In this document: positions 45,188-54,364 of the stretch, piece by piece
How positions within the stretch are numbered: position 1 is the stretch's first letter
Layout of the letters: each line of letters starts with the position of its first letter
Notes under the pieces: generated by a model
Told to the model about the DNA's origin: nothing
What the model saw: the letters and a program-made list of their open reading frames with translations, nothing else
Database searches by the model: none
From: Chitinophagales bacterium
Lineage (GTDB): Bacteria; Bacteroidota; Bacteroidia; Chitinophagales; UBA10324
Direction of reading: 5' to 3'
NCBI GenBank assembly: GCA_013816805.1
Contig: JACDDS010000016.1
Location: 1 to 64,000 of the forward strand
DNA length: 64,000 nucleotides
Made by a program: the position numbers and the translations under genes

Positions 45188-46504
45188 ATGAAAAAGTTTT
45201 TACTCCTTTTAAGCTTTTTATTTTTTCAATACGCCTCCGTAGCCCAGACTTGGATCCCTTTGGGTGTGGGAATAGGTAGCGGGATTGTAGGTGCCTATAT
45301 CAATACAATGGTTTTCGATTCCACCCATAATTACCTTTATGTAGGAGGTAATTTTTCTTATGCAGGTGATAATCCTGCAAACAGCATAGCCTTTTGGGAT
45401 GGAACTGAATGGAATAGCTTGGAGATAGACACAAACTATGAAGGAGAATATACGAAACTTTTGAATTATGATGATACCATTCTCATTGCCGATCCATTCG
45501 GAAGAATATTGAAACTTTATGATACCAGTATTGTCGGACGAGTAAGTTCATTGAATGGGAAAATAAGAGATCTTATAGTTTATAATGGTGAATTATATGC
45601 CTGTGGTGATTTTATTTCAGACTATGATGATCATCCCTTAAATAAAATTGCCCGATGGAATGGAGAAAAATGGCAGTCCCTTGGCATAGGCATACAAGGA
45701 CAGTATATTACTTCTATGAATATTTATAATGGGAATCTAATAGTAGGAGGAATATTCGATAAGGCCGGAGACTCATCAATGAACAATATTGCCGGTTGGG
45801 ATGGAAAGAATTGGTTCTCACTTGGTAAGGGCATTACCTGGACACAGTCTACCGCTGTTGTGTCAGCTATTGAAATCTATAAAAATGAATTATATGCAGG
45901 AGGGGTCTTTGATTCGGCAGGAAATCGCTTTGCAAAGAATATTGCAAAATGGAATGGGGCAAATTGGGATTCTGTAGGAGCTGGTCTGCTAGGAGGAGTA
46001 CTTTCATTATTATTTAAAGATAGTAGCTTGTATGTTGGGGGAGGCTTTAGAACTTATGGTGTGTATATTGGAAATAGAGTAGCCCGTTGGGATGGAAATC
46101 ATTGGTTCGATCTGGATCTTTCAACAAGTGGAACTGTACATGATCTTATTCCTTTTAAAGGGAGTGTCATAGCTGGTGGTAATTTTACAAATACGAATGA
46201 TGGTAAAACTGTAAATAATATAGCTGAATATTCAACTATTACCAATACGAATTATATATCGCCTAAAGCGGCTAAATTTTATATCTACCCCAACCCTGCC
46301 ACCGATCAACTGCATATTGAAGCGACAAACATCCATAATGCAACTGTCAATATTTTAAACCTGTTCGGGCATGTTGTGTTGAAGCAGCAGTTTTCAGATA
46401 ATGCATCCATTGATATTTCAAATCTGCCAAAAGGAATGTACCTGATAAACATTAGGGATGAAAAAGGAAATGTTTTACAAACAGAAAAAGTGGTGAAGCA
46501 ATAA
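45188..46504 (+). CDS. Secreted beta-propeller protein with T9SS sorting domain, copy 2
   Basis: A 438-residue paralogue of the preceding gene. The signal peptide (FLLLLSFLFFQYASVAQ) is more divergent than the rest. Repeats such as LYVGGNFSYAGDNPANSIAF and WNGEKWQSLGIG follow the same pattern, and the sorting domain (YPNPATDQLHIEATNIHNAT) is very close at both protein and DNA level. It is probably cotranscribed with copy 1. It converges on the PaaN-like gene. Confidence 0.85.
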   Translation: MKKFLLLLSFLFFQYASVAQTWIPLGVGIGSGIVGAYINTMVFDSTHNYLYVGGNFSYAGDNPANSIAFWDGTEWNSLEIDTNYEGEYTKLLNYDDTILIADPFGRILKLYDTSIVGRVSSLNGKIRDLIVYNGELYACGDFISDYDDHPLNKIARWNGEKWQSLGIGIQGQYITSMNIYNGNLIVGGIFDKAGDSSMNNIAGWDGKNWFSLGKGITWTQSTAVVSAIEIYKNELYAGGVFDSAGNRFAKNIAKWNGANWDSVGAGLLGGVLSLLFKDSSLYVGGGFRTYGVYIGNRVARWDGNHWFDLDLSTSGTVHDLIPFKGSVIAGGNFTNTNDGKTVNNIAEYSTITNTNYISPKAAKFYIYPNPATDQLHIEATNIHNATVNILNLFGHVVLKQQFSDNASIDISNLPKGMYLINIRDEKGNVLQTEKVVKQ

Positions 46505-46526
46505 TCACTTGCGGTAACAAAGTATC

Positions 46527-48182
46527 TTAAGCTATCATATTCCTGTTTCCCACCCACACAAACCTCTTGATCACAAACTCGGGATTAACGAGCGATGCAT
46601 TGCCGGCTGGGTTTCCCCCGGTTACATGAAAATCAGAAAACGCCGCATGCTGATTCACCCAGTAAGGTCCGGTAAGGTTAAATGTGACCGGTACAAACAC
46701 TTCATTCATCTCATCACAGATCATCTTCATCACAGAGTCATTAGTAGTGTATGCAGCACAAGTAATGGCACCATGCTCCGCGGCCAGTTCTTTTGCAAGC
46801 CGTAATGCTTCCACCGTATTCTTTGTTTTAATCACTATAGAAACAGGTCCGAATAATTCATTTTCAAACAGCTGTGCGTCCGCAGAATCTGCTTCCATCA
46901 ATAAAGGTGAAATAGTCCTTGCATTTAAAAATTCATCGTTCTTTACAGCCATTGGCTCTAACCAGATTTTCTTGCCTCTGCTTCCGGTGTGCTGTGCCCG
47001 CTCCAGTGTTTCTTCATTTTGTATGGCGCCTAAAACTCCTGAGCCCATCTTCGGGTTGCTCACCAGCCCGCTTATAGCCTCTTTCAGCTTCGCAGCCACC
47101 ACATCAAAAGACAGAACCTGGTCGCCTGCCCTTACTGTTTCAGGAATAAAAAAATTTTGAGGCGCCGTGCACATCTGCCCCGAATACAGAGAAACGGAGA
47201 AGGCAAGATTCTGCAGCGCTGCATCCAGGTCTTTTACCGAATCGATGATCACAGCATTAATGCCGGCCTTTTCCGTGAAAGTAGTTTTGCCGGGAAGTGA
47301 TTCTATGTAATTTCCGAAGGAAGAACTTCCGGTGTAATCAATCAATGTTATATAAGGATGTGAGGCAATCTCTTTGGTATTTTGACTGGAAGAAGTATCT
47401 GCTGCCAGTTGCACTATGGAAGGATCGTAGCCATTTGCTGCTAATGTCTGCTGAAGCAAAGACACGCATATGGCAATAGGTAAAACGGACCTGGGATGAG
47501 GTTTTACAATTACGCTATTGCCGGTAACCAGGCTGGCATAAATTCCCGGTAGGGAGTTCCAGACAGGAAAGGTGGAACACCCTATTACCAGGCTGATTCC
47601 CTTTGGAACCGGCTGCAAGGTTTTTTCTAATCTCACAGAAGATTTTCCCATCGGTTTTTCCCACATCACTTTTTCAGGAAACCGGGTAAGCTCTGCATAG
47701 CCCATAGCAATTGCTTCCAGTGCCCGGTCTGCTGCGTGCGGCCCCGATGCCTGGAATGACATGATCCATGACTGGCCGGTAGTGTGCTGCGTGGCAGATG
47801 CAATATCAAAGAAATGCGCCTTCATCCTTTCGAGCGATTCTACCAATAAACCAGCGCGCTCAGAAGGTGAAATTTTTCGCCATGTGTGAAACGCAATTTT
47901 AGAATTGGAGACCAGGTCTTCAACGCTGTATACGGGATAAAGAACCCCGAGCGGCTCATTAGTATATGGTGATACTTCTTCTCCTAACCAGTGCAAAGGC
48001 GAGCGCTGTGCTTCCAGGTCAAAATTTTTATTAAGTAACCCCTGGAATGTTTCTAATCCCTGTGCCGGGGCATCTTCACTAAAAGCCTTCGGATTGTCCG
48101 GATAGGCTGCATAAAAGCTGCGCTCTCTTATAGCTTTTACTGCCCGGTCAAGAATTTCGTTATGCTTCTCAAAAAGTGACAT
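46527..48182 (-). CDS. paaN: Phenylacetate degradation protein PaaN, aldehyde dehydrogenase family
   Basis: A 551-residue NAD(P)-dependent aldehyde dehydrogenase-fold enzyme. The catalytic cysteine is Cys338 in YSGQMCTAPQNF and the conserved glutamate is Glu304 in FTEKAGINAV. Length and the start SLFEKHNEILDRAVKAIRER fit the stand-alone PaaN type, which lacks the C-terminal MaoC hydratase of E. coli PaaZ. It is thought to oxidise the ring-opened semialdehyde in aerobic phenylacetyl-CoA degradation. No other paa gene adjoins it; a PaaG-like gene is at 6374-7153. Confidence 0.85.
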   Translation of the reverse strand: MSLFEKHNEILDRAVKAIRERSFYAAYPDNPKAFSEDAPAQGLETFQGLLNKNFDLEAQRSPLHWLGEEVSPYTNEPLGVLYPVYSVEDLVSNSKIAFHTWRKISPSERAGLLVESLERMKAHFFDIASATQHTTGQSWIMSFQASGPHAADRALEAIAMGYAELTRFPEKVMWEKPMGKSSVRLEKTLQPVPKGISLVIGCSTFPVWNSLPGIYASLVTGNSVIVKPHPRSVLPIAICVSLLQQTLAANGYDPSIVQLAADTSSSQNTKEIASHPYITLIDYTGSSSFGNYIESLPGKTTFTEKAGINAVIIDSVKDLDAALQNLAFSVSLYSGQMCTAPQNFFIPETVRAGDQVLSFDVVAAKLKEAISGLVSNPKMGSGVLGAIQNEETLERAQHTGSRGKKIWLEPMAVKNDEFLNARTISPLLMEADSADAQLFENELFGPVSIVIKTKNTVEALRLAKELAAEHGAITCAAYTTNDSVMKMICDEMNEVFVPVTFNLTGPYWVNQHAAFSDFHVTGGNPAGNASLVNPEFVIKRFVWVGNRNMIA

Positions 48183-48205
48183 GTTTATCAGGTTTAAAAA
48201 GAATG

Positions 48206-48213
48206 CAAAAATA
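48206..48213 (-). promoter_or_regulatory. Candidate -7 box for paaN
   Basis: Minus strand TATTTTTG fits TAnnTTTG, 23 bp upstream of the paaN ATG. A TTTG at 48229-48232 (minus strand) lies only 15 bp further upstream, shorter than the normal spacing, so support is weak. Confidence 0.35.
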
Positions 48214-48286
48214 CTTTTTTATACACTGCAAAAAGCTCCCTGTCTGCCTCTGTACAAACTCTCCCTTTCAAATGGACAACCCTGCC

Positions 48287-48294
48287 TAATTTTG
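48287..48294 (+). promoter_or_regulatory. Candidate -7 box for the 48373 gene
   Basis: TAATTTTG matches TAnnTTTG, 78 bp upstream of the preferred ATG at 48373. No convincing -33 box. Together with the paaN box it suggests divergent promoters. Confidence 0.35.
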
Positions 48295-48372
48295 TATACT
48301 CTAAAAAACACATTTCAGTAATAAGTACATAAAAATGTGGTGTATAATGTATTTTCGATTATAAATATTCCT

Positions 48373-48999
48373 ATGCCTGTACGATCGCTTTTTATGTATA
48401 TCGGCCTTTCTTTTTTTAGTCTGGTTTCAGCAGCCCAGTATCCTGATCCTTCCCTAATGTCGAAAAGTGAAAGTGCGAAATATATTATCAGGCAATTAAA
48501 ACAAGGTGCTTTACTCGTGCGCCTGGATATGCGCACCAAAGCTGTTACCATGCTTCAGGAACAGGATAAGAATGAAGCGGCAGAAATTATTCTTCAGCGG
48601 CAGCGAAAAGAAAACCTGGAGATCATAAGTGCATTCAAAAGGAATTTCAATTTTTGTCCTGTTTATTTTTTTCTTTCAGATTCAAGTGATGCGGCAAGGG
48701 CAAGTCGAAGATCAGGATATTTTTTGAATGACAGCATGCAGGCAGATCCTGCTATAACTTTGAATGAAAATTATTTCTTAATTGCAGAAAAAGGAATGCT
48801 TGAAAAGGAGATACCGCAGGATAAAACACAAACCAGCCAGGAGCCTTCCACCAGAGGTACCATGGAAGATGCCCTGGTTATTCGTGACAAAAATTATAAT
48901 CTGTTAAAAGATCCGTTTCCTTACTGGGTTCACCTTGGCAACTGGGACACCCGTGTTAGAAAGCTGAATAAAAAATTTTTGAATTTCTATCAGCATTAA
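48373..48999 (+). CDS. Conserved-looking exported protein of unknown function
   Basis: A 208-residue protein from the ATG at 48373 (MPVRSLFMYIG); a 12-residue longer frame is less likely since the signal peptide would be internal. The signal peptide ends near VSAAQ. The mature part has an alpha-helical segment (KSESAKYIIRQLKQGALLVR) and ends PFPYWVHLGNWDTRVRKLNK. I do not recognise the family. It is monocistronic, converging on the PD40 protein gene. Confidence 0.65.
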   Translation: MPVRSLFMYIGLSFFSLVSAAQYPDPSLMSKSESAKYIIRQLKQGALLVRLDMRTKAVTMLQEQDKNEAAEIILQRQRKENLEIISAFKRNFNFCPVYFFLSDSSDAARASRRSGYFLNDSMQADPAITLNENYFLIAEKGMLEKEIPQDKTQTSQEPSTRGTMEDALVIRDKNYNLLKDPFPYWVHLGNWDTRVRKLNKKFLNFYQH

Positions 49000-49060
49000 A
49001 TTTTACTTCGTAACAAGTATATAAATATCCGCAAAATCAGGAGCTGTCTGCAAATATTAT

Positions 49061-49969
49061 TTATGGTTTTTCCCCGGAATATGATACTAAGCATAGCTTA
49101 TCGCCTTTCAGGCTTGCCGCGATCCTGTAAAATTTAGCAACAGGGGTGCCTGCAAAGTCGGCCACCTCAACCCAGCCGTTTTTATCCAAAAAGGGCTTGA
49201 ATTTATAGAGCTTGGAGCCGTTACCCATAAGCAAGGTTCCATCCGGCAGCCAGCAGTAATCCTCTGTACCGGGCAGGCACTTTACCACGGTTGCAGTGGC
49301 ACCGGAAATAGCATCGCGGGTATGAACGGTCCATTGCGTGGAATCATCACTTTTCTGGACATAAGAAAAAGCGTTACGGTTTGGCACTTTTTGAAGACAA
49401 CGTCCTATATTTTTCCCCACAATTTTGATCTGCCCTGTTCTCACATTTCCGAGCTGTAACGTTGAAGTATCACCTAATACAAACATGGCTACCACATCAT
49501 TGGTTGCCCAGCAATAGTAGCCCACAGGTTGCAGTTTCGGGAAAAGCACGGTTGCATTGTCATCCTTATTACTGAACTTAACAAGTATTTGAGTGCTATC
49601 GTCTTCCATTACACGCACGCAAGAAATATTTAACCGGTCCGGGGTTAACTGAGGTGAATATTCTGCAGTAAGCGGAGTGTTTATTTCCGGAGTAGTCCGG
49701 TCTTCCTCCATGTTGTAGCGGAAAATATCTGCTTTCCCGCTTTCACGCACGGAAGTATAAAGAACACTTTTTCCATCAGGGGTAAAAGAAGGTTGGTTAT
49801 CGTACCCTTTCCAGTCAGTTATTTTTTTTGCCTCGCCAAATGTTGGCAGCCCTTTCACCATTTTTATATCTATCAGGTAAAGGTCCGTTGCAGGAAATTC
49901 ATTTTGCGCAACCAGTAATCCCGGAGAAAACAAAACTATAATGAGTGAAAAAAATCTTAAAAATTTCAT
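49061..49969 (-). CDS. PD40/TolB-like beta-propeller protein, periplasmic
   Basis: A 302-residue protein from the ATG at 49969 (MKFLRFFSLI), with a signal peptide ending LLVAQ. WD40-like PD40 repeats are visible: DNQPSFTPDGKSVLYTSVRE, followed by EYSPQLTPDRLNISCVRV and LPDGTLLMGNG. This resembles the TolB C-terminal propeller without the N-terminal domain. Function is unknown; related proteins occur as single-gene units in Bacteroidota. The start at 50032 would add 21 residues before the signal peptide and is rejected. Confidence 0.75.
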   Translation of the reverse strand: MKFLRFFSLIIVLFSPGLLVAQNEFPATDLYLIDIKMVKGLPTFGEAKKITDWKGYDNQPSFTPDGKSVLYTSVRESGKADIFRYNMEEDRTTPEINTPLTAEYSPQLTPDRLNISCVRVMEDDSTQILVKFSNKDDNATVLFPKLQPVGYYCWATNDVVAMFVLGDTSTLQLGNVRTGQIKIVGKNIGRCLQKVPNRNAFSYVQKSDDSTQWTVHTRDAISGATATVVKCLPGTEDYCWLPDGTLLMGNGSKLYKFKPFLDKNGWVEVADFAGTPVAKFYRIAASLKGDKLCLVSYSGEKP

Positions 49970-50268
49970 AAGTAAAAGATTAAAGTGTAAAATAACAATT
50001 CTATGTTGAGATGAAATAACGGTGTGAAGCATAGTGACCGTATTTTTCCTTGCAAAAAAAAGCAGTAACGCATTGCTGCGCTGGATTTGTTTCAGCAGTA
50101 CTCGGCGTGACCGTGAATGAATTCTGAAATATACACGAAACCATCGCTGAGCAAGAACACCATTACAATGTACCTCTCATTTAACCGCCTTAAAGGTAGC
50201 ATGAAGACCGTTGCGACAATAAGTCGTATCTGCTTTATTCTAATTCAGAATAAATAATTGGAACATTA
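49970..50268. other. Gene-free gap between the PD40 and HTH genes
   Basis: About 300 bp between two minus-strand genes. No ORF, tRNA or clear hairpin is seen. It should hold the PD40 gene promoter, but no exact TAnnTTTG box was found on the minus strand. Confidence 0.4.
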
Positions 50269-51273
50269 TTATTGGACTTCTAACCTTTCCCGTTGCTTTA
50301 AAATCGCATCCCTCATATAATTGAAAAAACGGCTGCGCTCTTTTTCGTTTACAGAACTAATCGGAACCGATTTTTTCATTAAATTAGAAAAATAGATCTC
50401 CGTAATCTCACAAAAATGATCATCGCCAGTCATAATATAATTTACTACGGCATGATTAAGGAAGACTAACTTTTTTTGATCAAGAATCGCCAGGTAACTG
50501 TTGTCGCCGATCACCACTTCATTTACATACATTTCATACCCTGCTATGGCATTTGACTTATTTGCCTGGATTGAATATTTTTTGCCCAATTCTGCCTGCT
50601 GTTGAATGTGATGAATCAGTCTTAGTAACTGGTCGTGAAGCATAAGTGCATCCTGCTTCTTTTCAAACCAGCCTGTGTAATAGCAGAAGTCGATCTGCCG
50701 TAAAACATTTGTAATGGTTTCATAGCTCCAGATTTCCGTACTCGGACATCGGTTATAAAGCTCCAGCATGCGGGCAACAAGCGGAAATGACGATGAAGCA
50801 AAATCACTTCTGAATTTCACTTCCTTCAGGGAAGGAACAGCCACAATGTTCTTCATCCAGAAATACAGCTTAAACGCAGTTAGTTCCGGAATATTAAAAT
50901 AATGGAAGATAGGAACATCCTTAGCTGAGCAAAAAATAGATTTTTCATGCGATTGAGTGATGGTTTCTAAATGAGCGGAGATTGTTTGCATGTGATGGAG
51001 GAAATCGGTTTCCTGCTGACCAACTGCTTTTCCAAAAAACAGCAAGGTCTCCTCATTAAGCTGTAAAAGCTGATCAATGGAGAAATGAAAATGATCGGCA
51101 AGCATTTTCAATTCTTCCAGTGAAACTGAAATTTCACCCCGTATCCTCCTATAAGCACTATCGTTACTGATATTGAGCGCCTCAGCTACTTCTGCCGGCA
51201 ATGAAAGATGCGACGGCAACTTGGATTTAATTGCTGCAAAAAGATTTTTCTGAAGATTATTATTTTCTTTCAT
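50269..51273 (-). CDS. HTH transcriptional regulator, XRE-like
   Basis: A 334-residue protein from the ATG at 51273 (MKENNNLQKNLF). The N-terminal HTH spans about residues 15-65 (SLPAEVAEALNISNDSAYRR followed by LEELKMLADHFHFSIDQLLQL). The remaining 260 residues are a mostly helical domain of unknown role (YFNIPELTAFKLYFWMKNI). Such proteins are common in Bacteroidota and I know no ligand. It diverges from an outer-membrane barrel gene and could control it, which is inference from position. Confidence 0.78.
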   Translation of the reverse strand: MKENNNLQKNLFAAIKSKLPSHLSLPAEVAEALNISNDSAYRRIRGEISVSLEELKMLADHFHFSIDQLLQLNEETLLFFGKAVGQQETDFLHHMQTISAHLETITQSHEKSIFCSAKDVPIFHYFNIPELTAFKLYFWMKNIVAVPSLKEVKFRSDFASSSFPLVARMLELYNRCPSTEIWSYETITNVLRQIDFCYYTGWFEKKQDALMLHDQLLRLIHHIQQQAELGKKYSIQANKSNAIAGYEMYVNEVVIGDNSYLAILDQKKLVFLNHAVVNYIMTGDDHFCEITEIYFSNLMKKSVPISSVNEKERSRFFNYMRDAILKQRERLEVQ

Positions 51274-51446
51274 CAGGGGCGAAAAATTATTAGTAATTCT
51301 TACCAATATATCAATTAATTATGGCAGATATTTCTAATTTATTTAATCGAGCCCATGTATTGCCGCAAGAATCGGCGGGCTTACGAGTTGGGTAGTCCAT
51401 TGTAGTAATTTCTTCCAAACGTCCCAAAAACTGCCCCGTAATGCCA

Positions 51447-51478
51447 TTTGACAAAGGTATATCACGCTGTTAGCTTTG
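51447..51478 (+). promoter_or_regulatory. Bacteroidota-type promoter for the barrel gene
   Basis: TTTG (51447-51450), a 20-bp spacer, then TAGCTTTG (51471-51478): both boxes match the Bacteroidota sigma-70-type consensus at the preferred spacing. The start codon at 51549 is 70 bp downstream. A minus-strand TACCTTTG (51452-51459) lies inside the spacer, so a divergent overlapping promoter for the HTH gene is possible. Confidence 0.62.
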
Positions 51479-51548
51479 ACTTAAATTTTCTTAAAACCTA
51501 ATTAAGATTTATTTAACCAATAATCAATAAAGCAAAAAAACCATTTCT

Positions 51549-52196
51549 ATGAGAACAATTATAACCATTATCGTTGCCATTATGGCAATCACTTTACACT
51601 CAAATGCGCAAATCTCCCTCGGACTTAAGGGCGGAGGAAATTTATCTTCTGTGCATTTTAAAGACACATCTGAAAATCGAATAGCGAAATCCATAGTATC
51701 ATTTTTTACGGGTGGAGTTATGAACATTCCGGTTTCAAAACAATTGAGCATTCAGCCTGAATTGCTTTTTACTCAAAAAGGATTAAGTATTCCTGATGCC
51801 TGGATTGATTCAAGGTTAAATATGAATTATCTCGAAGTGCCGGTCCTTCTTAAAAGAACTTTCAAAACTAAAACTGTTAAAATTTGCGTTAATGGCGGTC
51901 CATATGCCGCTTATTTAGCAGGGGCCAATGCAGTTGCCACATTGGATGGCCAAAAAGAGCGTGTAAAAATGGAGGCTGAAGATATTAATTCTACTTTTCA
52001 GCGATTCGATTATGGAATTGTTGGTGGTACAGGATTTCTTCTAAAAACTGGTCCCGGCGACATCACTTTTGATGCACGCTATGAATTTGGCTTGGGCAAT
52101 ATAGAAAAGAGCGATCCTGAGATGGAGGTTAAAGATGCTGCCCATAACCGTGTATTCTCGCTATCTGCAGGTTATTTGATCCCGATAGGAAAATAA
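51549..52196 (+). CDS. Outer-membrane beta-barrel protein, porin family (OMP_b-brl)
   Basis: A 215-residue protein with a signal peptide ending SNAQ, then an eight-strand-like barrel: ISLGLKGGGNLSSVHFKD, LSIQPELLFTQKGLSIPD, NYLEVPVLLKRTFK, VNGGPYAAYLAG and FDARYEFGLGNIEK, ending in an alternating strand (VFSLSAGYLIPIGK). This fits the PorT/OmpX-like outer-membrane barrels of Bacteroidota. Function is unknown. A well-formed promoter lies 70 bp upstream. Confidence 0.85.
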   Translation: MRTIITIIVAIMAITLHSNAQISLGLKGGGNLSSVHFKDTSENRIAKSIVSFFTGGVMNIPVSKQLSIQPELLFTQKGLSIPDAWIDSRLNMNYLEVPVLLKRTFKTKTVKICVNGGPYAAYLAGANAVATLDGQKERVKMEAEDINSTFQRFDYGIVGGTGFLLKTGPGDITFDARYEFGLGNIEKSDPEMEVKDAAHNRVFSLSAGYLIPIGK

Positions 52197-52298
52197 GATC
52201 TGATAAGTAAGGAAATTTATTTATCAAACTGAATCCAGTTACTCAAGAATGAAATTTCTCTGCAAAGTCTTTTTTATAGAGCAACAAAATCAAATTTT

Positions 52299-52553
52299 AT
52301 GAAAACAAAATTTCACATGCTCGTCATAATTGTGATCCTTACATTTTTTGCCTGTGAAGAAAAAGAACAACCCCTCATGCCATATAAGTGCAGTTGCGAA
52401 ATAACTACGCTTGATTGGGAATTCGGGGGCACAGATACCGGAACGGACACAACAATAGTGATGGCCAGTTCTTATGCCGATGCAAAAAAGAAGTGCGCTG
52501 AATTAAATTACGAGGCTGGAGAAGAGAGCAAGGATTGTGTGGCTGTACCATGA
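52299..52553 (+). CDS. Small putative lipoprotein
   Basis: An 84-residue protein with a short signal segment and lipobox-like TFFAC (Cys19). Five further cysteines follow (CSCEI, KKCAEL, KDCVAV among them). No known domain recognised. A Shine-Dalgarno region is not obvious. It is the first of a run of unrecognised envelope genes. Confidence 0.55.
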   Translation: MKTKFHMLVIIVILTFFACEEKEQPLMPYKCSCEITTLDWEFGGTDTGTDTTIVMASSYADAKKKCAELNYEAGEESKDCVAVP

Positions 52554-52768
52554 TCATGTTCCATTTTGAAATGCGGTATTTCATTCGGTTACAAACGGAG
52601 AAAGTGATTGCAATAGGCAAACTGGTGATAAGCTAAAGGAAAAATGGTGACATTCTGTTGACTACAGCTGGGGCCGCTTGCATTAAAACAGTTTTGTATT
52701 GAGAAAGTAAACAGGCAAAAGCTAACTGTCTCTTTAGACTTAAACCAAATTAACTTGAAAAACTCTTT

Positions 52769-54343
52769 ATGAAAGCTTCACAATCATTAAAAGTTATGCT
52801 GCTTGTTGCTGTTTTAGCCTTCACTGCATGTTCCTTTTATCTCAATCCTGCCTTCAAGAAAACATACAGTTCTGTAAACCAATTATTATATTCTGATTCC
52901 GTAAAGCGGATTGTACTTAAAGCACATTGCCGCAACGGTTATGTATACGTATTCAACCAGCCGTGGAACACTACAGAAGATCGCACGCACTTGCTGGGAG
53001 AAGGCACCGTATTTAACGAGCGCCGTCAATTGGTGAACAGCGGAGCACTCAATATGCCGGTTGATAGCATCGTATTGTTTGAGACAAATGCGCAGGTTAA
53101 ATCCTTTGATAAAGGGATAAAAATTGCGCTGGGCATTCTAACGGCATTTGATGTAGCTGGCCTGGCTTTTTGTCTCATCAACCCTAAAGCATGCTTTGGT
53201 TCTTGCCCTACCTTTTACTTACCCGGTGACAATGGTATTATGAGCGCGCGCGCGGAAGGATTTTCAAGCTCCATTCTTCCCTCCTGGGAACAGGCTGACC
53301 TCGATGAATTACACAATGATGAATTGCACACGCGAAACATTTCATTGCTAATGAAAAATGAAGCGCTTGAAACTCATGCTGTAAATTATGTTCATCTGAT
53401 GGCGGTGAAGAGAGAGCCCGGTGAACAGATTTTTCACGATAACAAGAATAATTTTTTTGCCTGTAATCAGGAGCATGCCTCTGAGTATGCAATTGCCGGA
53501 GATTCAGATGTTACTGCATTAGTAAATGCATTTGATGGCAAAGAATATTTTTCAAAAACTGATTCTTTTGATTTGGGTAAGACGGAAGAAATGATTTTGA
53601 ATTTCAAACGAAATAGTTTTCTGAAACATCAGGGATTAGTGATCAGCTTTCGTCAAACACTGGTTACAACGTTTCTTTTTTACTCAATGCTCGGTTACAT
53701 GGGAAATGACGCTGGTGATATCCTGACTGATTTGGAATTGCATCCCGATCAACGGGTAAAAGCGAAGCACATTCAAGCGCGGCTTGGAAGCATTAATGCT
53801 TTTGTTTGGGATGATCTGAACCAGAGATGGATGGCTATGGATAGCGTGTTTGAAGTGGGTCCGATTGCACGTAACACCGTTATTCTTCCTATACCCCACA
53901 ATCAATCAACCACTTCTAATCTCAAAATTAAGTTAGTAATGGCCAAAGGATACTGGAGAATTGATAACGTTTCAGTTACTCAAATCATCGGGCCACGCAG
54001 GCCGGAAGAACTTATCCCTCAAGCTGTTTTAAAAAATGGTGAGCTAGACGAGGTGGAGCGGGCATCTTTATTTTCCGATGATGAACAAAGAACGTGTTCA
54101 CTGCCCGGAACCGTATTTGAGCTAAAGTACCAGTTGCCTGAGGTACACGACTATGCACTCTTCGTTCAAAGTAAAGGCTATTACCTGGAATGGATGCGCC
54201 CTACCTGGTGGAAAGAAAAAAATCTTTTAAAACTGAAGCGGATGATAGATGGGGATGAAAAAACATGGCGCAACCTCGCTGTAGAGTACAAAGAGCATGA
54301 ACCTCAGATGGAAGCAACTTTCTGGGGATCGAAAGTAATGTAA
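52769..54343 (+). CDS. Large putative lipoprotein of unknown function
   Basis: A 524-residue protein with a lipoprotein signal (VLAFTAC, Cys21). A hydrophobic segment at about 116-137 (KIALGILTAFDVAGLAFCLI) leads into NPKACFGSCPTFYLPGDNG. The paired cysteines in CFGSCP followed by an aromatic residue resemble a motif seen in some Bacteroidota envelope proteins. The C-terminal half is beta-rich and ends in WMRPTWWKEKNLLKLKRM. I do not recognise a family with known function. The next gene, also a putative lipoprotein, follows after 21 bp. Confidence 0.7.
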   Translation: MKASQSLKVMLLVAVLAFTACSFYLNPAFKKTYSSVNQLLYSDSVKRIVLKAHCRNGYVYVFNQPWNTTEDRTHLLGEGTVFNERRQLVNSGALNMPVDSIVLFETNAQVKSFDKGIKIALGILTAFDVAGLAFCLINPKACFGSCPTFYLPGDNGIMSARAEGFSSSILPSWEQADLDELHNDELHTRNISLLMKNEALETHAVNYVHLMAVKREPGEQIFHDNKNNFFACNQEHASEYAIAGDSDVTALVNAFDGKEYFSKTDSFDLGKTEEMILNFKRNSFLKHQGLVISFRQTLVTTFLFYSMLGYMGNDAGDILTDLELHPDQRVKAKHIQARLGSINAFVWDDLNQRWMAMDSVFEVGPIARNTVILPIPHNQSTTSNLKIKLVMAKGYWRIDNVSVTQIIGPRRPEELIPQAVLKNGELDEVERASLFSDDEQRTCSLPGTVFELKYQLPEVHDYALFVQSKGYYLEWMRPTWWKEKNLLKLKRMIDGDEKTWRNLAVEYKEHEPQMEATFWGSKVM

Positions 54344-54364
54344 ATAATAAAAAAGAACGGTAGT

